Shown here one piece after another: positions 1 through 9,045 of a DNA stretch of 64,000 nt. The number at the start of each line of letters is the position of its first letter. Position 1 is the stretch's first letter. A program made the position numbers and the translations under genes. The notes under the pieces were generated by a model. That model did no database searches, was not told the DNA's origin, and saw nothing but the letters and a program-made list of their open reading frames with translations. Where the stretch lies: positions 157,947 to 221,946 of the forward strand of contig CAZHYV010000007.1 in the NCBI GenBank assembly GCA_964537055.1. The letters are read 5' to 3'. This stretch comes from CAZHYV01 sp964537055. GTDB taxonomy: Bacteria > Myxococcota_A > Polyangia > Palsa-1104 > JAEUJZ01.

Positions 1-323
1 GAAAGTACAAAGAAATCACATTGACCTCGTTTTATCGTTATAGTCGAATAGAAAAGATTCAGGAAACATTTCTTTATCCCCTGAGGAAAATCCTAACTCA
101 CAAAATCTTGACGTCGTTTGATCGGATGCTTAGTTTGGATTTAAATTCAAAGGCAAAGTCGGAAATGAGAGCTTTCTTTACTTTAGAAAAGTTAAATAGT
201 TTTCGTATCTTCGTCTTTAGAGATAAGGCGGCTGGTAGATGATCGGTTGTTCTTAGCCACGATAGCAAGATCACCGACTCCCCGCAAAAACATAAATAAA
301 AATGAACAAGGAAAAGAACGAAT
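1..323. other. Non-coding region upstream of dnaK
   Basis: No convincing gene is seen here. A short plus-strand reading frame at 21-242 and its minus-strand shadow have no protein-like composition or ribosome-binding site. A weak promoter candidate is TTGACG at 108-113 with TAGTTT at 131-136 (17-base spacer). No CIRCE inverted repeat or sigma-32 type element was recognised, so the heat regulation of dnaK cannot be read from this sequence. An AAGGAAAAG stretch about 10 bases before 324 can serve as the dnaK ribosome-binding site. Confidence 0.5.
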
Positions 324-2246
324 ATGGGCAAGATTATTGGGATTGATCTAGGAACCACCAACTCTGTGGTGGCTATTATGGATGGCAAAGAACCAAAAGT
401 AATTACGAACGAAGAGGGTTCACGACTTACCCCCTCGGTGGTTGCATTCGACGAAAAGGGCGAGGTTTTGGTAGGCCAAATTGCACGACGACAAGCAATT
501 ACAAACCCAGAAAATACCGTTTATTCGATTAAACGTTTCATGGGCCGCAAATATGATGAAGTAACCGAGGAAGCAAAGCGGGTTCCATACAAAGTAGTAA
601 AAGCTTCTAACGGAGATGCGGCTGTAGAAATTCGTGGAAAAAAGCACTCCCCTCCTGAGATTTCATCACGTGTCTTGGCAAAACTCAAAAGGGCCGCCGA
701 AGAATACCTTGGCGAAAAGGTAACTGAAGCCGTCATCACGGTTCCAGCCTACTTTAACGACGCACAACGGCAAGCCACCAAAGATGCAGGAAGGATCGCA
801 GGCCTCGATGTAAAGCGGATTGTCAACGAACCTACGGCTGCTGCGCTGGCCTACGGGCTTGACAAAGGAAAAGATCACCTCATTGCGGTTTATGACTTTG
901 GGGGAGGAACGTTTGATATTTCGATCCTCGAAGTAGGCGAAAAGGTGGTTGAAGTTATTTCTACCAATGGTGACACTCACCTCGGTGGAGATGATATCGA
1001 TCAAAGAATTATTGATTGGCTCATCGCTGAGTTTAAAAAGGACCAAGGGATCGACATCAGTAAGGACAAGATGGTTCTTCAGCGGCTAAAGGAAGCAGCA
1101 GAAAAAGCCAAAATTGAATTATCTTCGGTCATGGAGACAGAGATTAATCTGCCCTTCCTCACCGCTGATCAAACAGGACCTAAGCACCTCCAAATCAAAC
1201 TATCGCGGAGTAAGTTTGAGCAAATGGTTGGGGACTTGCTCACACGCTCGTTAGAACCGACCAAAAAGGCGCTGGCAGATGCGGGGAAAACCGTAGCCGA
1301 TATTGGTGAGGTCGTGCTTGTAGGTGGGTCGACCCGTATTCCCATGGTCCAAAAGTTGGTGAAAGAGTTCTTCAAAAAAGAACCTCACAAAGGCGTCAAT
1401 CCTGACGAAGTCGTCGCGTTAGGAGCTGCGGTACAAGCTGGTGTTCTTTCTGGGGAGGTGAAGGACATTCTCCTCCTCGATGTAACTCCACTTACCTTAG
1501 GCATTGAAACCCTAGGGGGTGTCATGACTTCAATGATCGCAAGGAACACAACGATCCCTACCAAGAAGACAGAAACTTTCTCGACGGCAGCAGATGGACA
1601 AACCTCGGTGGATGTTGTGGTCACGCAGGGAGAGCGAAGCCTTGCGCGGGAGAATAAAATCTTGGGAAGCTTCCGGCTTGATGGGATTCCGCCAGCTCCA
1701 CGAGGCGTTCCTCAAATTGAGGTCACCTTCGACATCGATGCGAACGGAATTGTTCACGTCAGTGCGAAAGACAAGGGAACAGGCAAAGAGCAGAAGATTA
1801 CGATCTCGGGAAGCTCAGGTTTGACTGAGGCAGAAATTCAAAAAATGATCAAGGATGCCGAGCTTCACGAAGCCGATGACAAGGCCCGTAAAGAAGCAGT
1901 TGAAGCAAGAAATCAGCTCGACAACACGGTCTACCAGGCAGAAAAAATGCTAAATGAGAACCGTGAGAAACTTCCTGAGGCAGAACGAGCTGAGATGGAA
2001 CGTGAGATTGAATCTGCGAAAAAGGCGCTTGAAGCAAGCAAGGACCAGACCGATGCAGGACCTCTACGTGCCGCAGAAGAGAATCTGAAGAAGGCTCTCT
2101 ACAAGATTGGCGAGACGATCTACCGTGCCTCTGGAGGAGCTGCCGCACAAGGGGAACCGCAACCAGGCTCTGCAGAAACCCAAACATCGAGCAACAAACC
2201 CGATGATGGTGTCATTGATGCAGAGTTCACCGAGCAACGAAGCTAG
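324..2246 (+). CDS. dnaK: Molecular chaperone DnaK (Hsp70)
   Basis: This is the ATP-dependent cytoplasmic Hsp70 chaperone, which binds exposed hydrophobic peptides with DnaJ and GrpE as partners. The 640-residue length is normal for bacterial DnaK. The N-terminal nucleotide-binding domain shows the [10 protein letters not shown] phosphate loop near residue 5, [15 protein letters not shown] near 190 and [12 protein letters not shown] near 335. The linker [10 protein letters not shown] leads into the substrate-binding domain, followed by a charged helical lid. The tail ends in DDGVIDAEF, the usual C-terminal DnaJ/protease-binding type motif. No grpE or dnaJ lies beside it; the gene stands alone and is followed by a hairpin. 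The start has an acceptable Shine-Dalgarno sequence. Confidence 0.98.
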   Translation: MGKIIGIDLGTTNSVVAIMDGKEPKVITNEEGSRLTPSVVAFDEKGEVLVGQIARRQAITNPENTVYSIKRFMGRKYDEVTEEAKRVPYKVVKASNGDAAVEIRGKKHSPPEISSRVLAKLKRAAEEYLGEKVTEAVITVPAYFNDAQRQATKDAGRIAGLDVKRIVNEPTAAALAYGLDKGKDHLIAVYDFGGGTFDISILEVGEKVVEVISTNGDTHLGGDDIDQRIIDWLIAEFKKDQGIDISKDKMVLQRLKEAAEKAKIELSSVMETEINLPFLTADQTGPKHLQIKLSRSKFEQMVGDLLTRSLEPTKKALADAGKTVADIGEVVLVGGSTRIPMVQKLVKEFFKKEPHKGVNPDEVVALGAAVQAGVLSGEVKDILLLDVTPLTLGIETLGGVMTSMIARNTTIPTKKTETFSTAADGQTSVDVVVTQGERSLARENKILGSFRLDGIPPAPRGVPQIEVTFDIDANGIVHVSAKDKGTGKEQKITISGSSGLTEAEIQKMIKDAELHEADDKARKEAVEARNQLDNTVYQAEKMLNENREKLPEAERAEMEREIESAKKALEASKDQTDAGPLRAAEENLKKALYKIGETIYRASGGAAAQGEPQPGSAETQTSSNKPDDGVIDAEFTEQRS

Positions 2247-2273
2247 ATCCCCTGATAAGGCAAAGTAGCTATA

Positions 2274-2325
2274 GCGAGGCTTCTTTAGATGAAGCCTTGC
2301 CCCTTGATGAGGTCTTGCCTCTTTT
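2274..2325 (+). terminator. Probable terminator after dnaK
   Basis: A 10-bp stem with one G-U pair is formed by 2274-2283 (GCGAGGCTTC) and 2291-2300 (GAAGCCTTGC) around a 7-base loop. A second small hairpin, GAGG/CCTC at 2309-2321, is followed by TTTT. It lies 28 bases after the dnaK stop. Confidence 0.5.
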
Positions 2326-2334
2326 ATGGGAGCT

Positions 2335-2913
2335 CTAAAGAGGATTCTTGATAAAAGAGGGCTTCTGAAAGAAAAGGGAGGGCAGGTTTCTGCTCTCCCT
2401 TTCTTCTTTATGGCTTTCCTCTTTTGACGAAGCTAAAATTGATTGAGGCCCTGAATGATTCTTCTTCGTAGACAAAGGCACTTTGAACATATAAACATAC
2501 TTTAGCCCGGTCAGCTCTAATGCTTTGGCAGGGCCGGGCAAGAGATCCAAAATTCCTCGCCACCGTTCCCCTCGTTTAAGATGCTTTCTCGCATGCCAGC
2601 GTCCTTTTGCATCGACTGCTCCAAAGGGTCCCCGATCAACAACCCAGGCTTTGGTACAAAGGTTTTCCTTCTTCGTACAGATAATTAGAGGTGTGCCACA
2701 AGGAAGCGATCGGTGCGCAACCCCATGTCTGAGCATATTCTGCCAAGACTCGTCCCCCACCTGCTTGGCTAAGACGGATTGGCAGGCGTATTGAGGCTTT
2801 CCCGCATACCGATCTCCAGGATAGCCATAGCGTGCCGCCAGTCCTGCATCTACAGGGGTCTGAGAAAACCCCAGCAACAAAGCTATTAAGTGCATACATA
2901 ACAGCTTAATCAT
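2335..2913 (-). CDS. Secreted RlpA-like double-psi beta-barrel protein
   Basis: This is a small exported protein with a DPBB (RlpA/expansin-like) core. Starting at the second methionine (2913) gives a clean signal peptide (MIKLLCMHLIALLLGF) ending near a VDAG cleavage region; the first possible start is 2964. The DPBB signature is visible as VAHRSLPCGTPL about residue 65 followed by WVVDRGPFG near 95, matching the 'AHRTLPCGT ... VNDRGPF' pattern of the family. RlpA proteins act on or bind septal peptidoglycan, but this one has no SPOR domain and no clear lipobox, so a glycan-binding or lytic role is inference. The serine/glutamate-rich C-terminal tail overlaps an inverted repeat that could terminate transcription, so the tail may not be conserved. 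Confidence 0.7.
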   Translation of the reverse strand: MIKLLCMHLIALLLGFSQTPVDAGLAARYGYPGDRYAGKPQYACQSVLAKQVGDESWQNMLRHGVAHRSLPCGTPLIICTKKENLCTKAWVVDRGPFGAVDAKGRWHARKHLKRGERWRGILDLLPGPAKALELTGLKYVYMFKVPLSTKKNHSGPQSILASSKEESHKEERESRNLPSLFFQKPSFIKNPL

Positions 2914-3096
2914 TCTTTGAGCAATATAGGGAAAAAACGTACATGCCGGAGAATATTCAGGCAAAAGAAACTGAACACGTGGTCAGGTTTCTCTTAAAGA
3001 TTGATTGGCTGTTTTCGATAAATCTGCTTTTTTTCAGGAAACTTTCTTAAGAATCCTCTTACCTAAGTCGGGGTCGCTTTTATAGGATTTTCCTGA

Positions 3097-4833
3097 TTAG
3101 AGGTCGACCAACCGATTGATCACCTCTAAAAGGAGCGCAGATCGGTTGACCTTTCCCAACGCATTGAGTGGAATCTTATCTAAAAACACTAATTTCCTAG
3201 GACGCTTATACGACGCCAAATGGGTACGGATATATTCTTGGAGCTGTTTTTGCTGAAAGAGCGATGTTTTTACTACAGCGATAGCCACAAGCTGTCCCCA
3301 AGTCTCGTCTGGAACCCCGAACACAACCACTTCTTTGATGCCTGGATACTGTTCTAGAATGTGCTCGATTTCCTTTGGATAAACATTCTCACCTCCCGAA
3401 AGAATAAGATCTGTCCTACGGCTAAGGATATGGAGTTGGCTCTGAGCGTCGAAATAACCCAAGTCTCCTGTAGAGAACCAACCATCCTCCAAAAAATCTT
3501 TTTCTGCGGCTTCTTCCTTCCTCATTTTCCCTAGGGCTTCTTTCTTTGTTCCCCCCCACTTGCCTTTCACTTCTCCCTCTACCTCGACATTCTGTTCCAT
3601 GATCGCTCTTTTGTTAATCTGCGCTCTCTTCCCCTCCACTTCTTCTATCCCCTCAACCTTTTTCGTCTCTTCCTTTCTTTCCCATCTTTCCTCTCCCCCT
3701 GCCTGTGAAGTAAGATATCCACTAAATAAGGAAAGCCCTCGAATTTGAACCTCTCCTTCCTTGACCCTTACCTCCATTCCTTGCACGGAAAATCCCACTC
3801 CTTGTTCTAACGAAACTGGCGTGCCGTAGCGCTGAACCGTGACTTGCGAACAGGCTTCGGTTAGTCCATAGGTCGTAAGGACAGGCAGCTTCTTCTGGAT
3901 GATTTGAGAAAGAAGACTCTTTGAGGAGGCCGCCCCTCCTAACAAAATGGCCCGAAGGCAAGAAGGGGCTTTCCAGGACGGCTCCTCATCCAACATCTTC
4001 TTTAGCATGGTGGGAACCAAGGACACGAGAGTAACCTGATGATGATCTATCTGCGAAAGGATTTTTTTGGGATCGAAGGAGGGAATGAGCCCATCCGTAC
4101 TGCTTATCATCACAGGGCGCCTTGCAATCAAACAGCGAATAAGGATGGAAAGGCCCCCCACATGCGCAATCGGCATACAGAGAAGCCAGCGATCTTCCGG
4201 TTTCCAACCAAGGTTAGCAGCACTTGCGAAAGCTGATGCTAAAAATGCCCTTCGGCTTAGAATGGCCCCCTTTTGCTGACCCGAGGTACCTGACGTATAC
4301 AAAATAGCCAAAGGATGTTCAATAGGCGGGTGCTTATATAGAGGTTGGGCGGAAAGAGGAGACTCAACCAAAGGTTGCTTCATCGGCAGGGGTGAAAAAG
4401 GTAATAAGCTCTCTTCGAATTGGAGAGGGAGCTCCCACTCGCTCCCAAAGAAGAACGAGACTTGGCTCTGCTGCAGAATCCTTTTCTGTTCTGTCTCTGT
4501 CAACCGTGGATGGATCATCACAAACGGAATCCCTAGTTCTATGAGTGCATAAACCAATAGGATCGTTTTTACCTGGCTTGTTCCTAACACAGCCACTCGA
4601 AGCTGAGGATGCAGTTCACGAGAAGTAGCAGGAGAATACAATCCGAGAGACATCAGGGAAGAAATGACCCTGGTGACGATAGGCACTAACTCTTGAAAGG
4701 TATAAGATTTTTGGTCAGTAATAAGAGCATAACTCTCGGGTTGTTCTTTCGCGGCCGCCAGGAACGAGAGCGATTCTTCCCTCATAGATGAAGCTATTTC
4801 TTCTCGAACTTTGCCCCCATCTAAGATAGCCAT
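3097..4833 (-). CDS. menE: 2-succinylbenzoate-CoA ligase (MenE-type AMP-forming ligase)
   Basis: This acyl-CoA synthetase of the ANL superfamily probably activates o-succinylbenzoate in menaquinone synthesis. The P-loop is LYTSGTSGQQKGAIL, the A5/A7 motifs are TTYGLTEA and STGDLGYF, and the C-terminal hinge and lysine are GGENVYPKEIE and NALGKVNR. I place the start at 4833 (MAILDGG), because it overlaps the menC stop by 13 bases in the usual coupled way; the longer upstream frame would run 166 bases into menC. That gives 578 residues, long for MenE. The excess is a lysine/glutamate-rich insert at about residues 380-442, just before STGDLG. It contains a run of seven C bases (3551-3557, plus strand). 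The MenE assignment rests mainly on the neighbouring menC and menA. Confidence 0.88.
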   Translation of the reverse strand: MAILDGGKVREEIASSMREESLSFLAAAKEQPESYALITDQKSYTFQELVPIVTRVISSLMSLGLYSPATSRELHPQLRVAVLGTSQVKTILLVYALIELGIPFVMIHPRLTETEQKRILQQSQVSFFFGSEWELPLQFEESLLPFSPLPMKQPLVESPLSAQPLYKHPPIEHPLAILYTSGTSGQQKGAILSRRAFLASAFASAANLGWKPEDRWLLCMPIAHVGGLSILIRCLIARRPVMISSTDGLIPSFDPKKILSQIDHHQVTLVSLVPTMLKKMLDEEPSWKAPSCLRAILLGGAASSKSLLSQIIQKKLPVLTTYGLTEACSQVTVQRYGTPVSLEQGVGFSVQGMEVRVKEGEVQIRGLSLFSGYLTSQAGGEERWERKEETKKVEGIEEVEGKRAQINKRAIMEQNVEVEGEVKGKWGGTKKEALGKMRKEEAAEKDFLEDGWFSTGDLGYFDAQSQLHILSRRTDLILSGGENVYPKEIEHILEQYPGIKEVVVFGVPDETWGQLVAIAVVKTSLFQQKQLQEYIRTHLASYKRPRKLVFLDKIPLNALGKVNRSALLLEVINRLVDL

Positions 4834-5966
4834 ACGTTGATCTGCTCCGTTGTTAATCCTAGGCCTACATAAGTTCCGGGAGAAAGTACATTGTTCTTCC
4901 GTTGCGGCAAAGCGGGATACGGTCTTGCCAAGGGGACACAAGGCCAATCTAAGCCGCAGGCGATGAGACAAGGAGAAGAAGAACATAAAAGGGCCAGCTC
5001 GTTTACAGCGCTTAACCCAACCGGCCCCTCAAATAGATGGCTGATGGCAATGCGTCCTCCTAAGATTTGCGCCACTTCGAGGAATTCAAGACATTTTAAA
5101 ATTCCCCCTAATGCCGATGGTTTCAGGATGAACACTTGAAATTTCGACCGTACATACTGTGAATTTAGGAACAGAGAAGCTTCTTGGTGGTACAAAGATT
5201 CATCAAGGGCCATGGGAACCTTGGTATCCAATGCTAGCAGCTTCTCTCTCTCCTCAACCCGGCAAGGTTCTTCAATAAATTCTGGGTAATATTCGTCAAT
5301 TTCATAAAGGTACTGAGCTGCCTGCTCATAGTTCCATGCTTGGTTTACATCCAGCCGCAAGACCAGCTTATCTCCATACTCTTTTCTTAACGCCTCTACG
5401 ATCCCTTTTTCTGTGACCCAAGCCCCAGGTCGCCCAATTTTAAATTTTACCGTGGTGATCCCACGAGAAAGAGCCTGCTCGACAGAAGCAAAAACAGCGT
5501 CCCTGGTACCTTCAGAGATCATCGCACTCAGGGATACCGAGGTTTGCGGTTGTGTAAACAACTCCCTAAATAAGGAGGAAAGGGGCACTTGGTTCCGCTG
5601 AGCCACCAGATCCAAAAGAGCTGTTTCGATAGCAAATCTTATAGAGGGAGGTTTGCTTACAAAGGCTGCCATGTACTGCTGAAGCGAACGTTTGAGAGTC
5701 CCAGTGATGTGAAAAGAAGGAAGGCCCTCCTTCTTAAGAAGCCGCAGGATCTGCTCGCATTCAACCTGTGATTCTACGGAGTATCCAGGCAACGGGCTTG
5801 CCTCCCCTTGTCCGATGGCTCCCGTCTGATCGTGTAATCGAATGATCCAGCCTGTTCGATTCCACCACTGGGCCTTCGCATTTTCTACGCGTTGTAAGAA
5901 CTCGTACTGAAATGGAGTAATATCTACTCTTGTAATATGGACCGATAGTGTAGGGATCGCATCCAT
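4821..5966 (-). CDS. menC: o-Succinylbenzoate synthase
   Basis: MenC is the enolase-superfamily enzyme that dehydrates SHCHC to o-succinylbenzoate in the menaquinone pathway. The muconate-lactonizing-type barrel shows the catalytic KxK pair in TVKFKIG near residue 177, metal ligands in LRLDVNQAW, FIEEP and MALDES, and the opposite lysine in FILKPSALGG. Length (381) fits the family. Enolase-superfamily members are hard to tell apart by sequence (N-acylamino acid racemase or dipeptide epimerase are alternatives), but its position between menA and menE strongly favours OSBS. The start is one base downstream of the menA stop, so the three genes form one transcription unit. Confidence 0.92.
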   Translation of the reverse strand: MDAIPTLSVHITRVDITPFQYEFLQRVENAKAQWWNRTGWIIRLHDQTGAIGQGEASPLPGYSVESQVECEQILRLLKKEGLPSFHITGTLKRSLQQYMAAFVSKPPSIRFAIETALLDLVAQRNQVPLSSLFRELFTQPQTSVSLSAMISEGTRDAVFASVEQALSRGITTVKFKIGRPGAWVTEKGIVEALRKEYGDKLVLRLDVNQAWNYEQAAQYLYEIDEYYPEFIEEPCRVEEREKLLALDTKVPMALDESLYHQEASLFLNSQYVRSKFQVFILKPSALGGILKCLEFLEVAQILGGRIAISHLFEGPVGLSAVNELALLCSSSPCLIACGLDWPCVPLARPYPALPQRKNNVLSPGTYVGLGLTTEQINVWLS

Positions 5967-5967
5967 A

Positions 5968-6897
5968 CTAACCTAAGGCAATTCCCGTGGCCCAAAGAAC
6001 TGCATAGAACAATACCAATTGTGCCGTTCGCTTCAAAAGGGGATTTAGGGCCTTCCCTGTTTTTGTAAGCACCTGATAAACAAACCAACCTGCCATCGGC
6101 ATCGTTAGCAGTGGAAGAACACCCGACCCTCCTAGATGACGGGAAAGCACCAAGATCAGGGGGATGAGATAAGCGATTCCCAAAAGGCTGCTATATTCCA
6201 CAATCCCAAATTCTCGTCCAAATCGTACAATCAATGTCTTTTTCCCTGAAATCCGATCGGTCGATTCGTCACGAATGTTGTTCACCACCAAAATCGCAGA
6301 AGTCAAACTACCCACGGGAATGGACAGAATCCAGGCAACGGCAGGAATCCTTCCCGTAAGGACAAAAATCGTTCCACCTACTCCAACCATCCCAAAAAAC
6401 AGGAACACAAACACATCCCCAAGCCCGTTGTATCCAAGAGGATAAGGACCTGCTGTGTAGAGAATGCCTGCAATTATAGAGACAATGCCGATCAACACGA
6501 CAAACGGTCCTGCCACCCATGTCAAATAAGCACCGACGATGAGTGCCACACCAAAAACAAAAATCATTCCTCGGATGATCTGGGTTTGGGTAAGAAGCCC
6601 GGCTTGTACCGCTCGTGTCGGGCCCAATCGTTCAGAGGTATCAGCACCCTTTCTAAAATCGAACAGATCATTTGCAAAATTCGTTCCGATTTGGATGAGA
6701 CAAGCAGCAAAAAGAGCAGCGAATGCTGGAAGCAAATGAAAGCTTCCCTCACGAATCGTGTACCCACATCCCACAAGGACAGGAGCTACCGCGGCAGTCA
6801 AGGTAGCAGGTCGGCTTGCCATAACCCAGGCTTGCGCCACGGAAATCTTCTTTTGCCCTGTAACCTCGTTTGTTTCCATGTATTTACCGTAATGCAA
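5968..6897 (-). CDS. menA: 1,4-Dihydroxy-2-naphthoate prenyltransferase
   Basis: MenA is an integral-membrane UbiA-superfamily enzyme that attaches the polyprenyl chain to DHNA to give demethylmenaquinone. The protein is very hydrophobic with about eight or nine predicted membrane segments. The first Asp-rich motif is NFANDLFDFRKG near residue 75 and the second region is NNIRDESTDRISGKKTL near 205, both typical of MenA. Length is 309, or 303 if translation begins at the METNEVTG methionine (6879). It is the first gene of the menA-menC-menE operon. The other men genes (menF, D, H, B) are not in this window. Confidence 0.93.
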   Translation of the reverse strand: MHYGKYMETNEVTGQKKISVAQAWVMASRPATLTAAVAPVLVGCGYTIREGSFHLLPAFAALFAACLIQIGTNFANDLFDFRKGADTSERLGPTRAVQAGLLTQTQIIRGMIFVFGVALIVGAYLTWVAGPFVVLIGIVSIIAGILYTAGPYPLGYNGLGDVFVFLFFGMVGVGGTIFVLTGRIPAVAWILSIPVGSLTSAILVVNNIRDESTDRISGKKTLIVRFGREFGIVEYSSLLGIAYLIPLILVLSRHLGGSGVLPLLTMPMAGWFVYQVLTKTGKALNPLLKRTAQLVLFYAVLWATGIALG

Positions 6898-7044
6898 AAC
6901 GGCTTACCAATCAAGTCGATGTTCGTATGTATCTTTCTTCATCTCGCTAAATGATAATCTTTATTTCTATTCCCTGTTCTAACCTATTTCTATTCGAAAG
7001 AAATTTGTTTCAGCAAGGGCCTGCTTTTATGGTAAAGAGATTCT

Positions 7045-8742
7045 ATGTCAAACAAGGCAGCCGAACTAAAAACCAAAGCCGAAGCGACTCAGTATAAAGA
7101 AACCTCACGTCACAGTGATGTGCTTTCATTTATTGAGTCATTAACCGCCCAAAACCTACTTATCCATCAAACCACCTTAGGAAAAAGCGGAGAAGGGCAA
7201 GATATGGCAGCCCTCATCATCAGCGACCGGAACTGCTTTACTCCGGAAGAAGCGCGGAATCAAAAGAAAATGGTGGTCATGGTCGAAGCAAACATCCACT
7301 CGGGCGAAGTCGAAGGCAAAGAGGCAACCCTTGCCCTAGCACGCGACCTTACGCTGACCGGATTGGATAAGGCCCTCTTGTCCCAGCTCTGTCTTGTTTT
7401 CATCCCAAACTTTAATCCTGATGGAAACGATCGAATTAGCCCTTCTAACCGAAAGCTAAATCTCAAAACTTTAGAAGGTCAAGTCAACCCTGAGGGAGGA
7501 GTGGGCACAAGGTACACAGGTGAAGGTTGGAACCTCAATCGAGATGCGATGAAGCAGGAAGCCGTGGAAACCAAAAACCTTGCTCGATTCTACCAATATT
7601 GGCAGCCAGATGCCTTTATTGATTGCCATACCACCGATGGTAGCCTCCATGGGTTTGATCTAACCTTTGATACGTCCCGCTCGAACCAACACCTGTTTGG
7701 AAACTTGCTAACCCGCACAAAGGATCTGTTAGAGTCTACCAATCGGCGGATTGAATCCGAGTATGGTTACCGTGGATTTTGGTATGGAAACTTCCCAAAA
7801 GAAGAAGAACCCACTTCGGGTTGGCATACCTACCCAGCGCTTCCTCGATTTGGTAGCCACTATCGAGGGCTTCTCGGTAAAATTGACGTTCTTTTGGAGA
7901 CCTACAGTTACATCTCTTTTGAAAAACGATGCAAAGTCACCTATGCATGGCTGCTCGAGTTGTTCCGAACGTTTGCTCAGCAAAAGGATATGTTGCTCGA
8001 AGCCATTTCCCAAGAAAAGGCCCACATTCTTGAGCGGGGAACAAAATATAAGCCCCAGGTCCACGTGGGAATCAACTATGGAGTCGCCTACCGCGACGAG
8101 CAAGGCGCCCTTCTGTTTGATTATCCAGCCTATCAAACCGAGGGAGATGTAGCCCACATTGTCTCATATGATAAACCAAGCCTCATCGAAAGAATTTACC
8201 CAGGCAAACAAGAGCAGCTTTACCAGGTTCCCCACTTCCGGACATTTCTTCCTGTCACTTCTGTGACGACGCCGGCGGCCTACCTTGTGCCTGCAAGCCT
8301 TGCAGAAAAGCTCAACGGGCACGGCATCGCCTTTGAACCCCTATCCCAAGAAACCAAAGTTTCAGTGCAGGCGTACCACATCCTGGCGATGGAAAAAACG
8401 TTTAGTCCGGATGTGGCGGGCATGGTTCCACCTCCAGGCCAGGCAGAAATCCCGCTTAGCTTAAAGCCACCACCAAAACGTTTTGAGACGGTGCTTACCG
8501 TTCGGGCAGAGCGACATACCATTTCTGTACCGGCAGGAACCCTGGTAGTCAAAACAGCCCAGCCGACAGGAACGCTAGCCGTATACCTGCTTGAGCCTCA
8601 TTCAGACGATGGATTTACGCGCTGGGAGTTTCTTGATCCGATGCTCAAGGTGGGTCAACTGTTCCCGATTTCCCGCGTTCTTCACTTGGAAGATCTTTCC
8701 TCGGCAAACCCGCCTGTGCAGCGGAAGAACAAACCTGAGTAG
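7045..8742 (+). CDS. M14-family zinc carboxypeptidase-like protein
   Basis: This is a metallopeptidase of the M14 (carboxypeptidase A/D) clan. Zinc ligands are visible: H85 and E88 in NIHSGEVEGKE, and H195 in DCHTTDG. Substrate-binding signatures NPDGND (near 125) and NLNRD (near 163) are present, and the catalytic glutamate is probably E285 in VLLETYSY. All catalytic residues therefore appear intact. The 280-residue C-terminal half is beta-rich and not assigned. No signal peptide is seen, so the protein is probably cytoplasmic unless exported by another route. Members of this subfamily are often annotated only as 'M14 family metallopeptidase'; the real substrate is unknown. The gene is divergent from menA and followed by two hairpins. 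Confidence 0.88.
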   Translation: MSNKAAELKTKAEATQYKETSRHSDVLSFIESLTAQNLLIHQTTLGKSGEGQDMAALIISDRNCFTPEEARNQKKMVVMVEANIHSGEVEGKEATLALARDLTLTGLDKALLSQLCLVFIPNFNPDGNDRISPSNRKLNLKTLEGQVNPEGGVGTRYTGEGWNLNRDAMKQEAVETKNLARFYQYWQPDAFIDCHTTDGSLHGFDLTFDTSRSNQHLFGNLLTRTKDLLESTNRRIESEYGYRGFWYGNFPKEEEPTSGWHTYPALPRFGSHYRGLLGKIDVLLETYSYISFEKRCKVTYAWLLELFRTFAQQKDMLLEAISQEKAHILERGTKYKPQVHVGINYGVAYRDEQGALLFDYPAYQTEGDVAHIVSYDKPSLIERIYPGKQEQLYQVPHFRTFLPVTSVTTPAAYLVPASLAEKLNGHGIAFEPLSQETKVSVQAYHILAMEKTFSPDVAGMVPPPGQAEIPLSLKPPPKRFETVLTVRAERHTISVPAGTLVVKTAQPTGTLAVYLLEPHSDDGFTRWEFLDPMLKVGQLFPISRVLHLEDLSSANPPVQRKNKPE

Positions 8743-8864
8743 CTACTACAGATGCGATGAGGCAAGTATAGAGAGGTAATGCTTTTTCAGAGGCTGCGGG
8801 GCTTAGCTAGATAGAGCAAAGGTTTGCTAAACTGGAGGTTGGTAGTTTGAATTGGTCTGTAGTC

Positions 8865-8885
8865 ATTGGTAGTGAAGCTACCAAT
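8865..8885 (+). terminator. Hairpin, possible terminator after the M14 gene
   Basis: A perfect 8-bp inverted repeat, ATTGGTAG (8865-8872) and CTACCAAT (8878-8885), with a 5-base loop and a short T-rich trail (CTATTTTGG). Confidence 0.35.
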
Positions 8886-8927
8886 CTATTTTGGTCGTGA
8901 GATCATATATGTACACCTCTAAGTAAC

Positions 8928-8978
8928 CTTACTTTTGAACATCTCATGGGATTGAGTGTTCAAATGTAAGTCAATTTT
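8928..8978 (+). terminator. Long hairpin with T-tract, probable terminator
   Basis: Arms 8928-8941 (CTTACTTTTGAACA) and 8957-8970 (TGTTCAAATGTAAG) match at 13 of 14 positions, and the loop itself can pair CTCA with TGAG. The sequence TCAATTTTTC follows, so in the plus orientation this has the form of an intrinsic terminator. It is 186 bases after the M14 stop and 76 bases before the end of the minus-strand HD-Hsp90 gene. Confidence 0.55.
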
Positions 8979-9045
8979 TCTTTCTAGAAATGACTTTTGA
9001 ATTTCAGTTATTAACCGGTTCTCATGCTTTACTAAAGAGAAAAAT

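Larger units (their letters stand above)
8743..9045. other. Non-coding stretch with hairpins and tRNA-like debris
   Basis: No open reading frame of note. From about 8795 to 8862 the sequence resembles a decayed tRNA: a TAGCTAGATAGAGC D-arm-like piece, TTTGCTAAACTGG resembling the 3' half of an anticodon arm with anticodon GCT, and TTTGAAT resembling a T-loop. The acceptor and T stems do not pair, so it cannot be a working tRNA. Two hairpins follow and are listed separately. Confidence 0.45.

Noticed and set aside
21..242. 73-residue frame before dnaK
   Set aside because: No ribosome-binding site and no protein-like features; it lies in the dnaK upstream region.
3097..4986. Long menE frame starting at 4986
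   Set aside because: It overlaps menC by 166 bases; the ATG at 4833 with a 13-base overlap is far more plausible.
8795..8862. Functional tRNA-Ser(GCT)
   Set aside because: Acceptor and T stems do not pair, so only a remnant or chance similarity is possible.
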